A DNA stretch of 64,000 bases from Burkholderia diffusa (GTDB lineage: Bacteria; Pseudomonadota; Gammaproteobacteria; Burkholderiales; Burkholderiaceae). The DNA is taken from the NCBI RefSeq assembly GCF_001718315.1, contig NZ_CP013364.1, positions 186,001-250,000 on the forward strand, given 5' to 3'. The position numbers and the translations under genes were made by a program. Under the pieces are notes generated by a model. The model was not told the DNA's origin. It searched no databases and saw nothing but the letters and a program-made list of their open reading frames with translations. Within the stretch, counting starts at the first letter, position 1. Each line of letters opens with the position of its first letter. Below, piece by piece: positions 51,597 to 60,233 of this stretch.

Positions 51597-51746
51597 TGTC
51601 GGCGGCGCGGCCCCCGGCCGCTGCCGGCCGGCAATTTCCGCTACGGCGCGCGTACGCCGAACGCGGGCATCGACGCCGAGGCCAAATGGTCGCGGCCCGA
51701 CTACGTTGCGCCGCCCGATGCGGCGCCCCATCCGGAGAAAAGCTGA
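51597..51746 (+). pseudogene. 3' remnant of a formate dehydrogenase-like (FdhF/YrhE-type) gene
   Basis: An open frame ending TGA at 51744-51746 encodes LPAGNFRYGARTPNAGI followed by an EAKWSRPDY segment. This tail resembles the C terminus of molybdopterin formate dehydrogenases that are paired with DUF1641 proteins (the yrhE-yrhD arrangement). The codons are GC3-rich like real genes, and the TGA overlaps the next ATG (TGATG), a coupling that makes sense only if a full gene once stood here. Nothing upstream supplies the catalytic part, because the BON gene ends 36 bp before. The left end of the remnant is uncertain. Confidence 0.55.
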
Positions 51747-52228
51747 TGGCCGAACGCCTGCCCCACGATGTGACGCCTCCCCAGACAGAGCCCGATGCGC
51801 ACGACGCGCTCGAACGCCTGCTCGGCAGCCTGCACCGGCACGGTTTCCTGCGCTTCGCAAACGATGTCGTAAGCGCGAACGCGCGCATCGCGGAGGTGCT
51901 GGTCGGCGCGCTCGACAAACCCGCCACGCAAAGCGGCGTGCAGAACCTCGCAATGCTGGTGATGGCGTTGTCAAGCATCCCGCCTGAGCAGTTCGGCAAG
52001 ACGATGTTCGCGGCAGCCGATGCACTGCGTCACGTCGGCGCGTGGGAGCCGTCCGAACACGAGCATGCGGCGCCTGGCGTGAGCGGCGTTTATCGGCTGC
52101 TGCACGACGAAGCGTTGTGGGATGCGCTTGCACCGCTGCTCGAAGGGTTGAAGGTATTCGCCCAAGGCCTCGCGCGGGAACCGGAGAAGCCGATCACCGC
52201 GTTCAGCGGGAAGCCGACCGACGCGTGA
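51746..52228 (+). CDS. DUF1641 family protein
   Basis: 160 residues, helical, with ALERLLGSLHRHGFLRFANDVV near the start and PEQFGKTMFAAADALRHVGA in the middle, matching DUF1641. Members usually sit beside a formate dehydrogenase or sulfide/quinone reductase gene and may be accessory subunits; here the partner appears deleted. A GGAGAAAAG site precedes the ATG, which shares its A with the remnant's stop. The 3' end overlaps the convergent Nudix gene by 26 bp. Confidence 0.8.
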   Translation: MAERLPHDVTPPQTEPDAHDALERLLGSLHRHGFLRFANDVVSANARIAEVLVGALDKPATQSGVQNLAMLVMALSSIPPEQFGKTMFAAADALRHVGAWEPSEHEHAAPGVSGVYRLLHDEALWDALAPLLEGLKVFAQGLAREPEKPITAFSGKPTDA

Positions 52229-52712
52229 CGCGGCTGCCCGCCGACATCTCCTGCGCGTGAATCAGGCTTGCGATCCGCTGCACGATCCGCTGCGTCGGCG
52301 CGCTTGCGGGCCAGCGCGATACCGCGTCGAGGTGCGCCCAGCGGCACAATGCGATCTCGTGGCCCGGACACGCACGGCGGCCGGGCGGCAGCATCGCGAC
52401 GAACACATGATGACGCTTGACGCTGCCGTCCACGTAGAAGAAATAGGCGAGTTCGAGATCGACGAGCCCGGTCTCCTCCCGCAATTCGCGATGCGCGGCG
52501 TCGAGCGCCGATTCCCCGCGCCGGATCACGCCGCCGGGCAGCGTCCATCGCGACGTCGGCCGGCGTGCGACCAGCAGCACGCGATTGTTGCGGTGGCACA
52601 CGATCGTCGCGCGCTCCTTCGCGAGCGGGGCCAAAGGCACCGCGCGCACGGGGAAGTCGGACGGGTCGGGGAGTGTCATGCCGGGCAGGCGGCGAAGAAG
52701 TGCGAGGTCCAT
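52203..52712 (-). CDS. Nudix hydrolase
   Basis: 169 residues with a complete Nudix box at about 62-84: GGVIRRGE, then REL and REETGL (G-x5-E-x7-RE-x2-EE-x-G pattern). Family enzymes hydrolyse nucleoside diphosphates linked to another moiety. The substrate cannot be told. The ATG at 52712 lacks a good ribosome site; an ATG at 52680 within the same frame would remove 11 residues. It overlaps the convergent DUF1641 gene. Confidence 0.85.
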   Translation of the reverse strand: MDLALLRRLPGMTLPDPSDFPVRAVPLAPLAKERATIVCHRNNRVLLVARRPTSRWTLPGGVIRRGESALDAAHRELREETGLVDLELAYFFYVDGSVKRHHVFVAMLPPGRRACPGHEIALCRWAHLDAVSRWPASAPTQRIVQRIASLIHAQEMSAGSRVTRRSASR

Positions 52713-52822
52713 GGCGACTGCTGTCGCAACCGGCGTGCCCGCGCGCGGCTGCCCGCCGTCCCGTCTCGTTGCGCGACGGCGGGCCGCGCTGCGCGCCGCG
52801 CATTCACGCGGCGCACGGGCGC

Positions 52823-53734
52823 TCAGGGCTTGGCTGGCGGCGTGTTGCCCGGCGACGCGGCGACGCTGTCGCGTGGCGCGCCTGCGCCCAGCTCGGCGCC
52901 TGTCACCGGATCGCAACGCGGGTCGGACGCGAGTCGCCGCGCCATTGCTTCGAGTGCCTGCGACTGCTGCGGCTCGACCGTGCCCTTCGCGGCGCCGTCG
53001 CCGCCATCAACCGCCGGCTCGCCGCGCCGCAGCGACAGCGAATCGCCGCGATTCCACGGGCCCGGCACCGGCTCGCCATCCTGCATCCGGAAGTACACGC
53101 GGTCGTACGGGGGCTTCGGCGGCAGCTTGCCCGGCGGGAAATTGCCGGTGATCGCATACAGCGCCTTCTCGAACGAGACCTGATGCGAGACCTCGCGCGT
53201 CATCAGGAAACCCAGTGCGTCGCGGATGCCCGGATCGTCCGTCACGTTGATGAGCCGCTCGTAGATGATCTTCGCGCGCGCTTCGGCCGCGATGTTCGAG
53301 CGCAGGTCGGCCGTCGGTTCGCCGATCGTGTCGATGTACGCGGAGGACCACGGCACGCCGCCCGAATTGGTCAGCGGCGCGCCTGCGCCGTACAGCACCT
53401 GCGTCACGTGGCTGTCGTTGCCCGCGCCGTGCAGCTTGCGGTAGAGCTCGGCCTGTTCGTCGACGGCTTCGGCGAGCTCGCCCTTCGCGCCGCGGTTCAA
53501 CATCGCGGCCATCGAGCCGATGACTTCGAGATGGCTCAGTTCCTCGGTCGCGATGTCGAGCAGCATGTCCTTGCGACCGGGATCCTCCTCGGTGATCGCT
53601 TGCGTGAAATAGCGCATCGCGGCCGCGAGTTCGCCCTGCGGCCCGCCAAACTGTTCGAGCAGCAGGTTGGCAAGCCCCGGATTCGGCGCGCCGACGCGCA
53701 CCGTGTACTGAAGCCGTGTGTTGTGGATGAACAT
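52823..53734 (-). CDS. Manganese (non-haem) catalase
   Basis: 303 residues. The di-manganese ligands of the family are visible: Glu35 in PQGELAAAMRY, Glu65 and His68 in TEELSHLEV, Glu in AAEARAKIIYE and His in EVSHQVSFEKAL. It decomposes hydrogen peroxide in the cytoplasm. The C-terminal 60 or so residues are Gly/Pro/Ala-rich and variable. GGAGG stands before the ATG. A copy of the palindromic element lies about 200 bp upstream of the start. Confidence 0.93.
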   Translation of the reverse strand: MFIHNTRLQYTVRVGAPNPGLANLLLEQFGGPQGELAAAMRYFTQAITEEDPGRKDMLLDIATEELSHLEVIGSMAAMLNRGAKGELAEAVDEQAELYRKLHGAGNDSHVTQVLYGAGAPLTNSGGVPWSSAYIDTIGEPTADLRSNIAAEARAKIIYERLINVTDDPGIRDALGFLMTREVSHQVSFEKALYAITGNFPPGKLPPKPPYDRVYFRMQDGEPVPGPWNRGDSLSLRRGEPAVDGGDGAAKGTVEPQQSQALEAMARRLASDPRCDPVTGAELGAGAPRDSVAASPGNTPPAKP

Positions 53735-53931
53735 GAATCCTCCGTTGAAGAAGTGGACGGCACCTGCGACGCAGGCAGAGCACGACGCGCGCCCATAGTG
53801 ACGGCGTCGTGCGTTGCGAATGCACGCTTGCTTCCGTGCGCGCTGCGGCCGACGGGTCTGCGCCCGTGCGCATGGGCGAACGGGCGCCGGCCCCGCATCG
53901 GCGATGCCTGCATGCGACGCATCCGTCCGCG

Positions 53932-53954
53932 ATTTTTCAACGCGTTGTCATTTC
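53932..53954 (+). repeat. Palindromic element, copy 2
   Basis: ATTTTTCAA-CGCG-TTGTCATTTC, with CAACGCGTTG a perfect 10-bp palindrome. The flanks are identical to copy 1 at 50920. It lies between the small hydrophilic gene (stop at 53976) and the manganese catalase start (53734), i.e. upstream of the catalase on the minus strand. Confidence 0.6.
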
Positions 53955-53975
53955 TGCCGGGGGCCTGCGCGCTCG

Positions 53976-54215
53976 TCATCGGCGAGCCGGACTGGCGCTC
54001 GTCGTCGCGCCGTCCGGCGACGTGCGATGTTGCTGCGTGTCGGATTGCTGCGACGGCTGTCGGCCGTCGGGTGTCTGCCGCTTGCCTTCGGCGGGATCGT
54101 GCGCGCTACGCGGCGGCGGCGTATCCGTGCCGCGACGCTTGCCTTCGGGGCCGGGTGTGCTGTCGCCGCGGTCCTGTCCTTGCGAATCGGTGTCGAGCGA
54201 AGTCGATCGTGTCAT
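53976..54215 (-). CDS. Small hydrophilic low-complexity protein
   Basis: 79 residues, rich in Ser, Thr, Asp, Gln, Pro and Arg, with no hydrophobic segment; probably disordered. Similar short hydrophilic proteins are common in Burkholderia stress loci, but I cannot name a family. AGGA lies about 11 bases before the ATG at 54215. It is 241 bp upstream of the catalase on the same strand. Existence as a real gene is likely but not certain. Confidence 0.5.
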   Translation of the reverse strand: MTRSTSLDTDSQGQDRGDSTPGPEGKRRGTDTPPPRSAHDPAEGKRQTPDGRQPSQQSDTQQHRTSPDGATTSASPARR

Positions 54216-54389
54216 CGGGCGAGTGTCCTGTCGTGATGAGGGGCGCAAGCGCGACGCATCGGGCGTGCCGCCGCATGCGGGCGGCGCTTCGCACCACGAC
54301 ATGCCCGCCGGGCGCGACGTTTGCTTGCTCGCCCGCCCGAGGCCGGCGCGTGCAATGGCGCACGCGGTCCATGCCCGGGAGAATCTTCG

Positions 54390-55793
54390 ATGTCCGATGC
54401 GACCCTGTTCCCTTTGTCCGTTCGTGAGCAATTGCGCGTGGTGTTCCGGCGTGCGTTCACGCCCGGGCAGCGCGGTGCGCAGGCGCGGAAAACCGACTTC
54501 GTCTGCTTCCCGGCACGCGCGGAACCGGCATTTGCAGCAGCCGGCCTGCCGGGCGGGCTCGCGCCGTCAATCGCCGTCGCGCGCGCGGGCGATGGCGGTG
54601 CCGACGGCGGCAGCGGCGGCAGCACCGGACAACGCCACCAGGACGACCGCGACACCGACGCGCCCGGCGGTGGCGGAGGCGACGGCCATCCGCACGACGA
54701 TCGCGGCGGCCGCACCGGCGGCGATGGCGATGGCGACAACGGTGAAGGCGAGCGCAAGCGGCCCGGCAAGAAGCCGTTGATCATTCTGGGCGCGGTGCTG
54801 TTCGTGCTGGTGATCGCGGGGCTCGTGTGGTGGCTCATGACGCGCGATCAGGAAAGCACCGACGATGCGTATACCGACGGCAACGCGGTGGCCGTCGCGC
54901 CGCACGTGTCCGGCTATGTGACACGGCTCGCGGTCGACGACAACACCTTCGTGCATCGCGGCGACGTGATGGTCGAGATCGACCCGCGCGACTACCGCGC
55001 GCAGGTCGACGCGGCGCGCGCGCAACTCGGCCTCGCTCAGGCCCAGCTCGACGCGGCGCGCGTGCAGCTCGACATCGCGCGCGTGCAGTATCCGGCGCAG
55101 TACCGGCAAGCGCGCGCGCAGATCGAGTCGGCGGAAGCTGCGTACCGTCAGGCGCTTGCCGCGCAGGAACGGCAGCGCGCGGTCGATGCGCGCGCGACGT
55201 CGCAACAGGCGATCGACGCGGCCGACGCACAGCGTGCGAGCGCCGATGCGAACGTCGCGATGGCCCAGGCGCAGGCGCGTACCGCGAGCCTGGTCCCGCA
55301 GCAGATCCGGCAGGCCGAAACGGCCGTCGAGGAGCGGCGCCAGCAGGTGCTGCAGGCGCGTGCGCAACTCGATACGGCCGACCTGAATCTGTCGTACTGC
55401 GAACTGCGCGCATCGTCAGACGGCTGGGTCACGCGCAGGAACGTGCAACTGGGCTCATACCTGCAGGCGGGCGCGTCGATCTTCTCGATCGTCACTCCGC
55501 GCGTCTGGATTACCGCGAACTTCAAGGAGTCGCAACTGGAGCGGATGCGTATCGGCGATCGCGTCGACGTGTCGGTCGACGCGTATCCCGATCTGGACCT
55601 GCACGGCCACGTCGACAGCATCCAGCTCGGCAGCGGTGCGCGCTTCTCCGCATTCCCGCCCGAGAACGCGACCGGCAACTTCGTGAAGATCGTGCAGCGC
55701 GTGCCCGTGAAGATCGTGCTCGACGGCGCGCTGCCGAACAATCCGCCGCTCGGTCTCGGCTTGTCGGTCGAACCGACCGTGCACCTGAAATGA
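54390..55793 (+). CDS. HlyD/EmrA-family membrane fusion protein of a drug efflux system
   Basis: 467 residues. After an unusual N-terminal extension of about 125 residues (Gly/Asp/His-rich between about 70 and 122) comes one membrane helix (about 130-150), then the lipoyl halves (STDDAYTDGNAVAVAPHVSGYV and DLNLSYCELRASSDGWVTRR), a long Ala/Gln-rich coiled coil (about 205-335) and the beta-barrel (WITANFKESQLERMRIGDRV). It bridges the inner-membrane exporter and the outer-membrane channel encoded next. GGGAG before the ATG. Confidence 0.88.
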   Translation: MSDATLFPLSVREQLRVVFRRAFTPGQRGAQARKTDFVCFPARAEPAFAAAGLPGGLAPSIAVARAGDGGADGGSGGSTGQRHQDDRDTDAPGGGGGDGHPHDDRGGRTGGDGDGDNGEGERKRPGKKPLIILGAVLFVLVIAGLVWWLMTRDQESTDDAYTDGNAVAVAPHVSGYVTRLAVDDNTFVHRGDVMVEIDPRDYRAQVDAARAQLGLAQAQLDAARVQLDIARVQYPAQYRQARAQIESAEAAYRQALAAQERQRAVDARATSQQAIDAADAQRASADANVAMAQAQARTASLVPQQIRQAETAVEERRQQVLQARAQLDTADLNLSYCELRASSDGWVTRRNVQLGSYLQAGASIFSIVTPRVWITANFKESQLERMRIGDRVDVSVDAYPDLDLHGHVDSIQLGSGARFSAFPPENATGNFVKIVQRVPVKIVLDGALPNNPPLGLGLSVEPTVHLK

Positions 55794-55878
55794 CCGGCCA
55801 CCGCGCGATGGCCCGCCATCACCGGAGCGATCCGATGCCTGACATCCATACGCCCGCCTCGTCACACGGAGCCCGCCC

Positions 55879-57474
55879 ATGAACCGCCCGCCCGACCGCC
55901 CGGCATCGTCCGGCGGCGGCGCCTGGCGGCCGGCCGCGAATCCGTGGGTCGTCGCGATCGTCGTCACGCTTGCCGCATTCATGGAAGTGCTCGACACGAC
56001 GATCGTCAACGTCGCGCTGCCGCATATCGCGGGCACGATGTCGGCGAGCTACGACGAGGCAACCTGGACGCTCACGTCCTATCTCGTCGCGAACGGCATC
56101 GTGCTGCCGATTTCGGGTTTCTTCGGGCGTCTGCTCGGCCGCAAGCGCTACTTCGTGCTGTGCATCGCCGCGTTCACCGTGTGCTCGTTCCTGTGCGGCG
56201 TCGCGACCAATCTCGGCGAACTGATCGTGTTCCGCGTACTGCAAGGGCTGTTCGGCGGCGGGCTGCAGCCGAACCAGCAATCGATCATCCTCGACACGTT
56301 CCCTCCCGAACAGCGAAACCGTGCGTTCTCGATCTCGGCGATCGCGATCGTCGTCGCACCGGTGCTCGGGCCGACGCTCGGCGGCTGGATCACCGATCAT
56401 TTCTCGTGGCGCTGGGTGTTCCTGCTCAACGTGCCGATAGGCGCGCTGACCGTGCTCGCGGTGATGCAGCTCGTCGAGGATCCGCCGTGGCGGCGCGGCG
56501 CCGAGCGGGGGATATCGGTCGACTATATCGGCATCGGGCTGATCGCGATCGGGCTCGGCTGCCTGCAGGTCATGCTCGATCGCGGCGAGGACGAAGACTG
56601 GTTCGGCTCGAACTTCATCCGCATCTTCGCGGCGCTGTCCGCACTCGGGTTGATCGGCGCGACGTTGTGGCTGCTGCACACGAGGAAACCGGTGGTCGAC
56701 CTGTCGTGCCTGCGCGACCGGAATTTCGCGCTTGGCTGCGTGGCGATCGCGACGTTCGCGGCCGTGCTGTACGGCAGCGCGGTGATCGTGCCGCAGCTCG
56801 CGCAGCAGCACCTCGGCTATACGGCCACGCTCGCGGGCCTCGTGCTGTCGCCCGGCGCGCTGCTGATCACGATGGAGATCCCGATCGTGAGCCGCCTGAT
56901 GCCGCACGTGCAGACGCGCTATCTGGTCGGCTTCGGTTTCGTGCTTCTGGCGTGCGCGCTGATCTATTCGCGGATGCTGGTGCCGGACATCGACTACAAG
57001 CACCTGGTAATGATCCGCTGCGCGCAGTCGCTCGCGATCGGCTTCATGTTCGTGCCGATCACGACGCTTGCGTATCTGACCGTGCCGCGGCGGCTCAACG
57101 ACGACGCGTCCGCGCTGTTCACGATGTTCCGCAACGTCGCGGGCTCCATCGGCATCTCGGTGTCGACCGCGCTGATCCGCGAGCGCACGCAGGCGCGCCT
57201 GGCGCACCTGTCCACGCACATGTCGCCGCTGTCCCAGAACTTTCAGGAGGCGCTGCAAGAGAATGCCCGCACGATCGGCGCGCTGTCGGGCGCGCCGCCG
57301 CCGGCCGCGCTACAGACCGCCACCGGCCGGCTGTACGAGACGTTCATCTCGCAGGCGACGATCCTCGCGTATATCGACGTGTTCGCGATCCTCGCGGTGT
57401 TCTGCGCGTGCAGCATTCCGCTGACGTTCCTGTTCTCGCCGGTGAAGGCCGCTCGCGGCGCGGGAGGGCATTGA
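55879..57474 (+). CDS. EmrB/QacA-family MFS drug exporter (DHA2)
   Basis: 531 residues with about 14 helices. Typical DHA2 motifs are present: FMEVLDTTIVNVALPHIAG (motif D1 region), GRLLGRKRYF (motif A) and VAPVLGPTLGGWITDHFSWRW (motif C). It is the proton-driven inner-membrane pump of the tripartite system with the HlyD protein upstream (85 bp) and the channel gene downstream (2 bp). Confidence 0.92.
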   Translation: MNRPPDRPASSGGGAWRPAANPWVVAIVVTLAAFMEVLDTTIVNVALPHIAGTMSASYDEATWTLTSYLVANGIVLPISGFFGRLLGRKRYFVLCIAAFTVCSFLCGVATNLGELIVFRVLQGLFGGGLQPNQQSIILDTFPPEQRNRAFSISAIAIVVAPVLGPTLGGWITDHFSWRWVFLLNVPIGALTVLAVMQLVEDPPWRRGAERGISVDYIGIGLIAIGLGCLQVMLDRGEDEDWFGSNFIRIFAALSALGLIGATLWLLHTRKPVVDLSCLRDRNFALGCVAIATFAAVLYGSAVIVPQLAQQHLGYTATLAGLVLSPGALLITMEIPIVSRLMPHVQTRYLVGFGFVLLACALIYSRMLVPDIDYKHLVMIRCAQSLAIGFMFVPITTLAYLTVPRRLNDDASALFTMFRNVAGSIGISVSTALIRERTQARLAHLSTHMSPLSQNFQEALQENARTIGALSGAPPPAALQTATGRLYETFISQATILAYIDVFAILAVFCACSIPLTFLFSPVKAARGAGGH

Positions 57475-57476
57475 CG

Positions 57477-59159
57477 ATGACGAAGCATCGACAGCGCGCT
57501 CGGCGCCGCGGGCATGCGCGGCAAGCACGCGGTCTCGCCGCGATGCTCGCGGTGTGCACGGCACTCACGGGCTGCACCGTCGGGCCGGATTTCAAGCCGC
57601 CGCACGCCGAGGTGCCGGCGAACTGGCATGATCTGCAGGCGCCGACATCGGCGGCTTCAGGCGCATCGGCGGCATCGACGCCCGGCGCATCCGCGCCATC
57701 GTCGCCGGTGACCAGCGCAGATCCCGACCCGCGCTGGTGGCGGGTGTTCGGCGACCCGCTGCTCGACCGGCTCGTCGAGCGCGCCGCGCATGACAACCTC
57801 GACGTGCAGGCCGCCGTGCTGCGTATCGCGCAGGCGCGGGCGCAGGTGCGCGCGGCCGCCGCGCAGGGCTTGCCCAACGTGCGCGCGAGCGCGAGCTACC
57901 AGCGCGAGCAGTTGGGCCTGAAAGGCCTCATTGAGGAACAGGGCATCGACCAGCGCGTGGACCGTCTCGGCGCACCGGGTTCGCCGCTCGACCGATACGG
58001 TCCGGGCACCGGTGCGAGCGTGCAGCAGGGCGCTCGGGGCGCAATCGATGCCCTCGAGGCGCCGGTCAACCTGTGGCAGGCCGGATTCGACGCTTCGTGG
58101 GAACTCGACCTGTTCGGGCGTGTGCGCCGCTCGGTCGAATCGGCCGGCGCGCAGGCAAGCGCGGCGGTCGCGAGCCGTGACGACGCACTGTTGTCGCTCG
58201 AGGCCGAAGTCGCGCAGACCTATCTGCAACTGCGCGGCGCCGAAGCGCAGCGCGCGCTGGCCGACGAACTCCAGCGCGCGCAGCGCGATTTGCTCGACCT
58301 CACGCGCGAGCAGGCCGTGCACGGCCTTGCGAGCGACCTCGATGTACGCAGCGCCGACGCGCGGCTCGCGCAGATCCGCGCGCAGCTGCCGCAATTCGAC
58401 CAGCAGATCGCGTTGCTTCGCAATGGCCTCGCGTACCTGGTCGGGGGGCCGCCGGGTGCGCTTGACGACTGGCTCGACGTGCCGCGCGCATTGCCGGGCG
58501 TGCCGCCCGCCGTGCCGGTCGGACTGCCGTCGACGCTCGCGCGGCGGCGGCCCGATATCCGCCGCGCGGAGGCCGACCTGCATGCGGCGACCGCCGATGT
58601 CGGCGTCGCCGTCGCGCAGTTCTATCCGGACATCTCCCTGACGGGGCAGGTCGGCCTGCGCGCATCGCACGTTCGCGAACTCGCGCACTGGTCCCATCTG
58701 TTCTACGCGTTCGGGCCGGCCGTGTCGCTGCCGATTTTTTCGGGCGGGCAACTGGTGTCGAACCTGCGGCTGTCACGGGCGCGGCAGGCCGAAGCGGCGC
58801 TGGCGTACCGGCAGGCGGTGCTCGTCGCGCTGCGCGACGTCGACAATGCGCTGGCTGTCTATCGCACCGACCAGACGCGCGCGGCGGCGCTCGACGACGC
58901 GGTGACGGCCGAGCGCAGCGCGCTGGACCTCGCGCGCGATCGTTACCGGAAGGGGTTGTCGCCGTTTCTCGATGTGCTCGACGCCGAGCGGCAATGGTCG
59001 GAGGGGCGGCAGCAGGCGGTGCAGGGCGCGTTGCAGACGACGACCGATCTGGTCGCGCTGTACAAGGCGCTGGGTGGCGGCTGGCGAACGAGCGGCCCTG
59101 CGCCGGGAGCGGCTACGGTCGGGGCGACGTCGCCGTCGCAGACGGTCCACGCACCTTAG
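57477..59159 (+). CDS. NodT-family outer-membrane efflux lipoprotein
   Basis: 560 residues. The signal ends in the lipobox ALTGC with Cys33 as acylation site, followed by TVGPDFKPP, the usual start of mature RND/MFS outer-membrane factors. Two OEP repeats contain the channel and periplasmic tunnel (DLFGRVRRSVESAGAQ and SLPIFSGGQL). A Pro/Ala/Ser-rich insertion occurs near 55-80. It starts 2 bp after the pump stop and completes the efflux operon. Confidence 0.92.
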   Translation: MTKHRQRARRRGHARQARGLAAMLAVCTALTGCTVGPDFKPPHAEVPANWHDLQAPTSAASGASAASTPGASAPSSPVTSADPDPRWWRVFGDPLLDRLVERAAHDNLDVQAAVLRIAQARAQVRAAAAQGLPNVRASASYQREQLGLKGLIEEQGIDQRVDRLGAPGSPLDRYGPGTGASVQQGARGAIDALEAPVNLWQAGFDASWELDLFGRVRRSVESAGAQASAAVASRDDALLSLEAEVAQTYLQLRGAEAQRALADELQRAQRDLLDLTREQAVHGLASDLDVRSADARLAQIRAQLPQFDQQIALLRNGLAYLVGGPPGALDDWLDVPRALPGVPPAVPVGLPSTLARRRPDIRRAEADLHAATADVGVAVAQFYPDISLTGQVGLRASHVRELAHWSHLFYAFGPAVSLPIFSGGQLVSNLRLSRARQAEAALAYRQAVLVALRDVDNALAVYRTDQTRAAALDDAVTAERSALDLARDRYRKGLSPFLDVLDAERQWSEGRQQAVQGALQTTTDLVALYKALGGGWRTSGPAPGAATVGATSPSQTVHAP

Positions 59160-59192
59160 CCGCGACGAAGTGACCGGCGCGCGAGGCCGCGC

Positions 59193-59747
59193 TTACCGGC
59201 ACGCGCGCGAAAACAGCAGTGAATCCGCGTCGTTGAAGCGAATCCGCACCGGATCGACATACCCGGCCTTCTGCGCGACGCGTATCGACGCGACGTTGGT
59301 CGGTGCGATCAGGCACACGCTGCGCTCGAACCGGTGCTGCATATCGAGCCAGCCGAGCGCATGCGACAACGCTTCGATGGCATAGCCCTTGCCGTGCGCC
59401 CAGCTGGCGAGCGCCCAGCCGGCCTCCGGCACGCCGCGAATCGACGGCTCGACTGCACGGTGGAAATCGGCGAAACCGAGATCGCCGACGTAGCGGCCCG
59501 ACGCCTTCTCGCGAATCGCCCAGTAGCCGTAGCCGAGCAGCGGCCACAGCCCGCGATACGCGAGCAGTCGCATCCACGAGTCGCGTGGCGCCGACGGCTT
59601 GCCGTTGAAGATGTGCGCGACGACGGCCGGCTCGGCCCACATCGCCGCGAGCGCGTCGAAGTCGCCGAGCGGGTGGCCTTCGAGGGTCAGGCGGGGGGTA
59701 TCGAGAACCGGCGGAGACGTGACGGGCGGCAGGGCGCTGGGTGTCAT
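59193..59747 (-). CDS. GNAT-family N-acetyltransferase (RimJ/RimL type)
   Basis: 184 residues with the RimJ/RimL pattern: LDTPRLTLEGHPLGDFDALAAMW, GYWAIREKASGRYVGDLGF, a GYAIEAL segment that contains the acetyl-CoA pyrophosphate loop region, and NVASIRVAQKAGY. It probably acetylates an amino group on a protein or small molecule. The ATG at 59747 has GGAA six bases upstream; one at 59759 would add four residues. Convergent with the efflux channel gene, 33 bp away. Confidence 0.85.
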   Translation of the reverse strand: MTPSALPPVTSPPVLDTPRLTLEGHPLGDFDALAAMWAEPAVVAHIFNGKPSAPRDSWMRLLAYRGLWPLLGYGYWAIREKASGRYVGDLGFADFHRAVEPSIRGVPEAGWALASWAHGKGYAIEALSHALGWLDMQHRFERSVCLIAPTNVASIRVAQKAGYVDPVRIRFNDADSLLFSRACR

Positions 59748-59945
59748 CGGGCGTTCCATGAAGAAATGGAAGGCGGCGCAATGCACCGCGCTTGGGTCCC
59801 GTACGATACCGCGGAAACCGCGGTGCGGCCGCAAATCCCCGTCTGCAGCGGGGAATGCGACCGCATCGTCCGGCCTGCCGCCGTCCGACGATTCAGGCGC
59901 GAGCCGGCGGCCTCATGGCGGCGTCGCGCCCGTGCCCGGCGATTT

Positions 59946-60167
59946 CTACTTGCGGCTCTTCAGGAAGCTGCGCCCGTGCGCGGTGATCGACGCGCCGGAT
60001 CGGCCGTTCGCGGCCTGGCTGACGAAGCCCGCGCCGACGAGTTCCTGCTCGACCGACCAGCCGAGTGCCGGCGCATCGCGGCCGTAGCGGACATCGGCGA
60101 GGCGCTCGAGCGCCCAGATCGCGGAGGCTGACAGGTTGGGGGTGTTGGACGTGACGTTGTCGTTCAT
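59946..60167 (-). CDS. Small hypothetical protein
   Basis: 73 residues with LSASAIWALERLADVRYG, a central WSVEQELVGAGFV and a C-terminal ITAHGRSFLKSRK; the layout of short helices and strands looks like a winged-helix-type fragment, but I cannot assign a family. GAGGAAG lies just before the ATG. It follows the HPr-like gene on the same strand after 66 bp. Confidence 0.7.
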   Translation of the reverse strand: MNDNVTSNTPNLSASAIWALERLADVRYGRDAPALGWSVEQELVGAGFVSQAANGRSGASITAHGRSFLKSRK

Positions 60168-60233
60168 CGCTTCCTCGGAGAGTGGTGATTCGGAGTGAAC
60201 GGCACGAGGCCGTGGGATCGGGCTGACGCAGCG

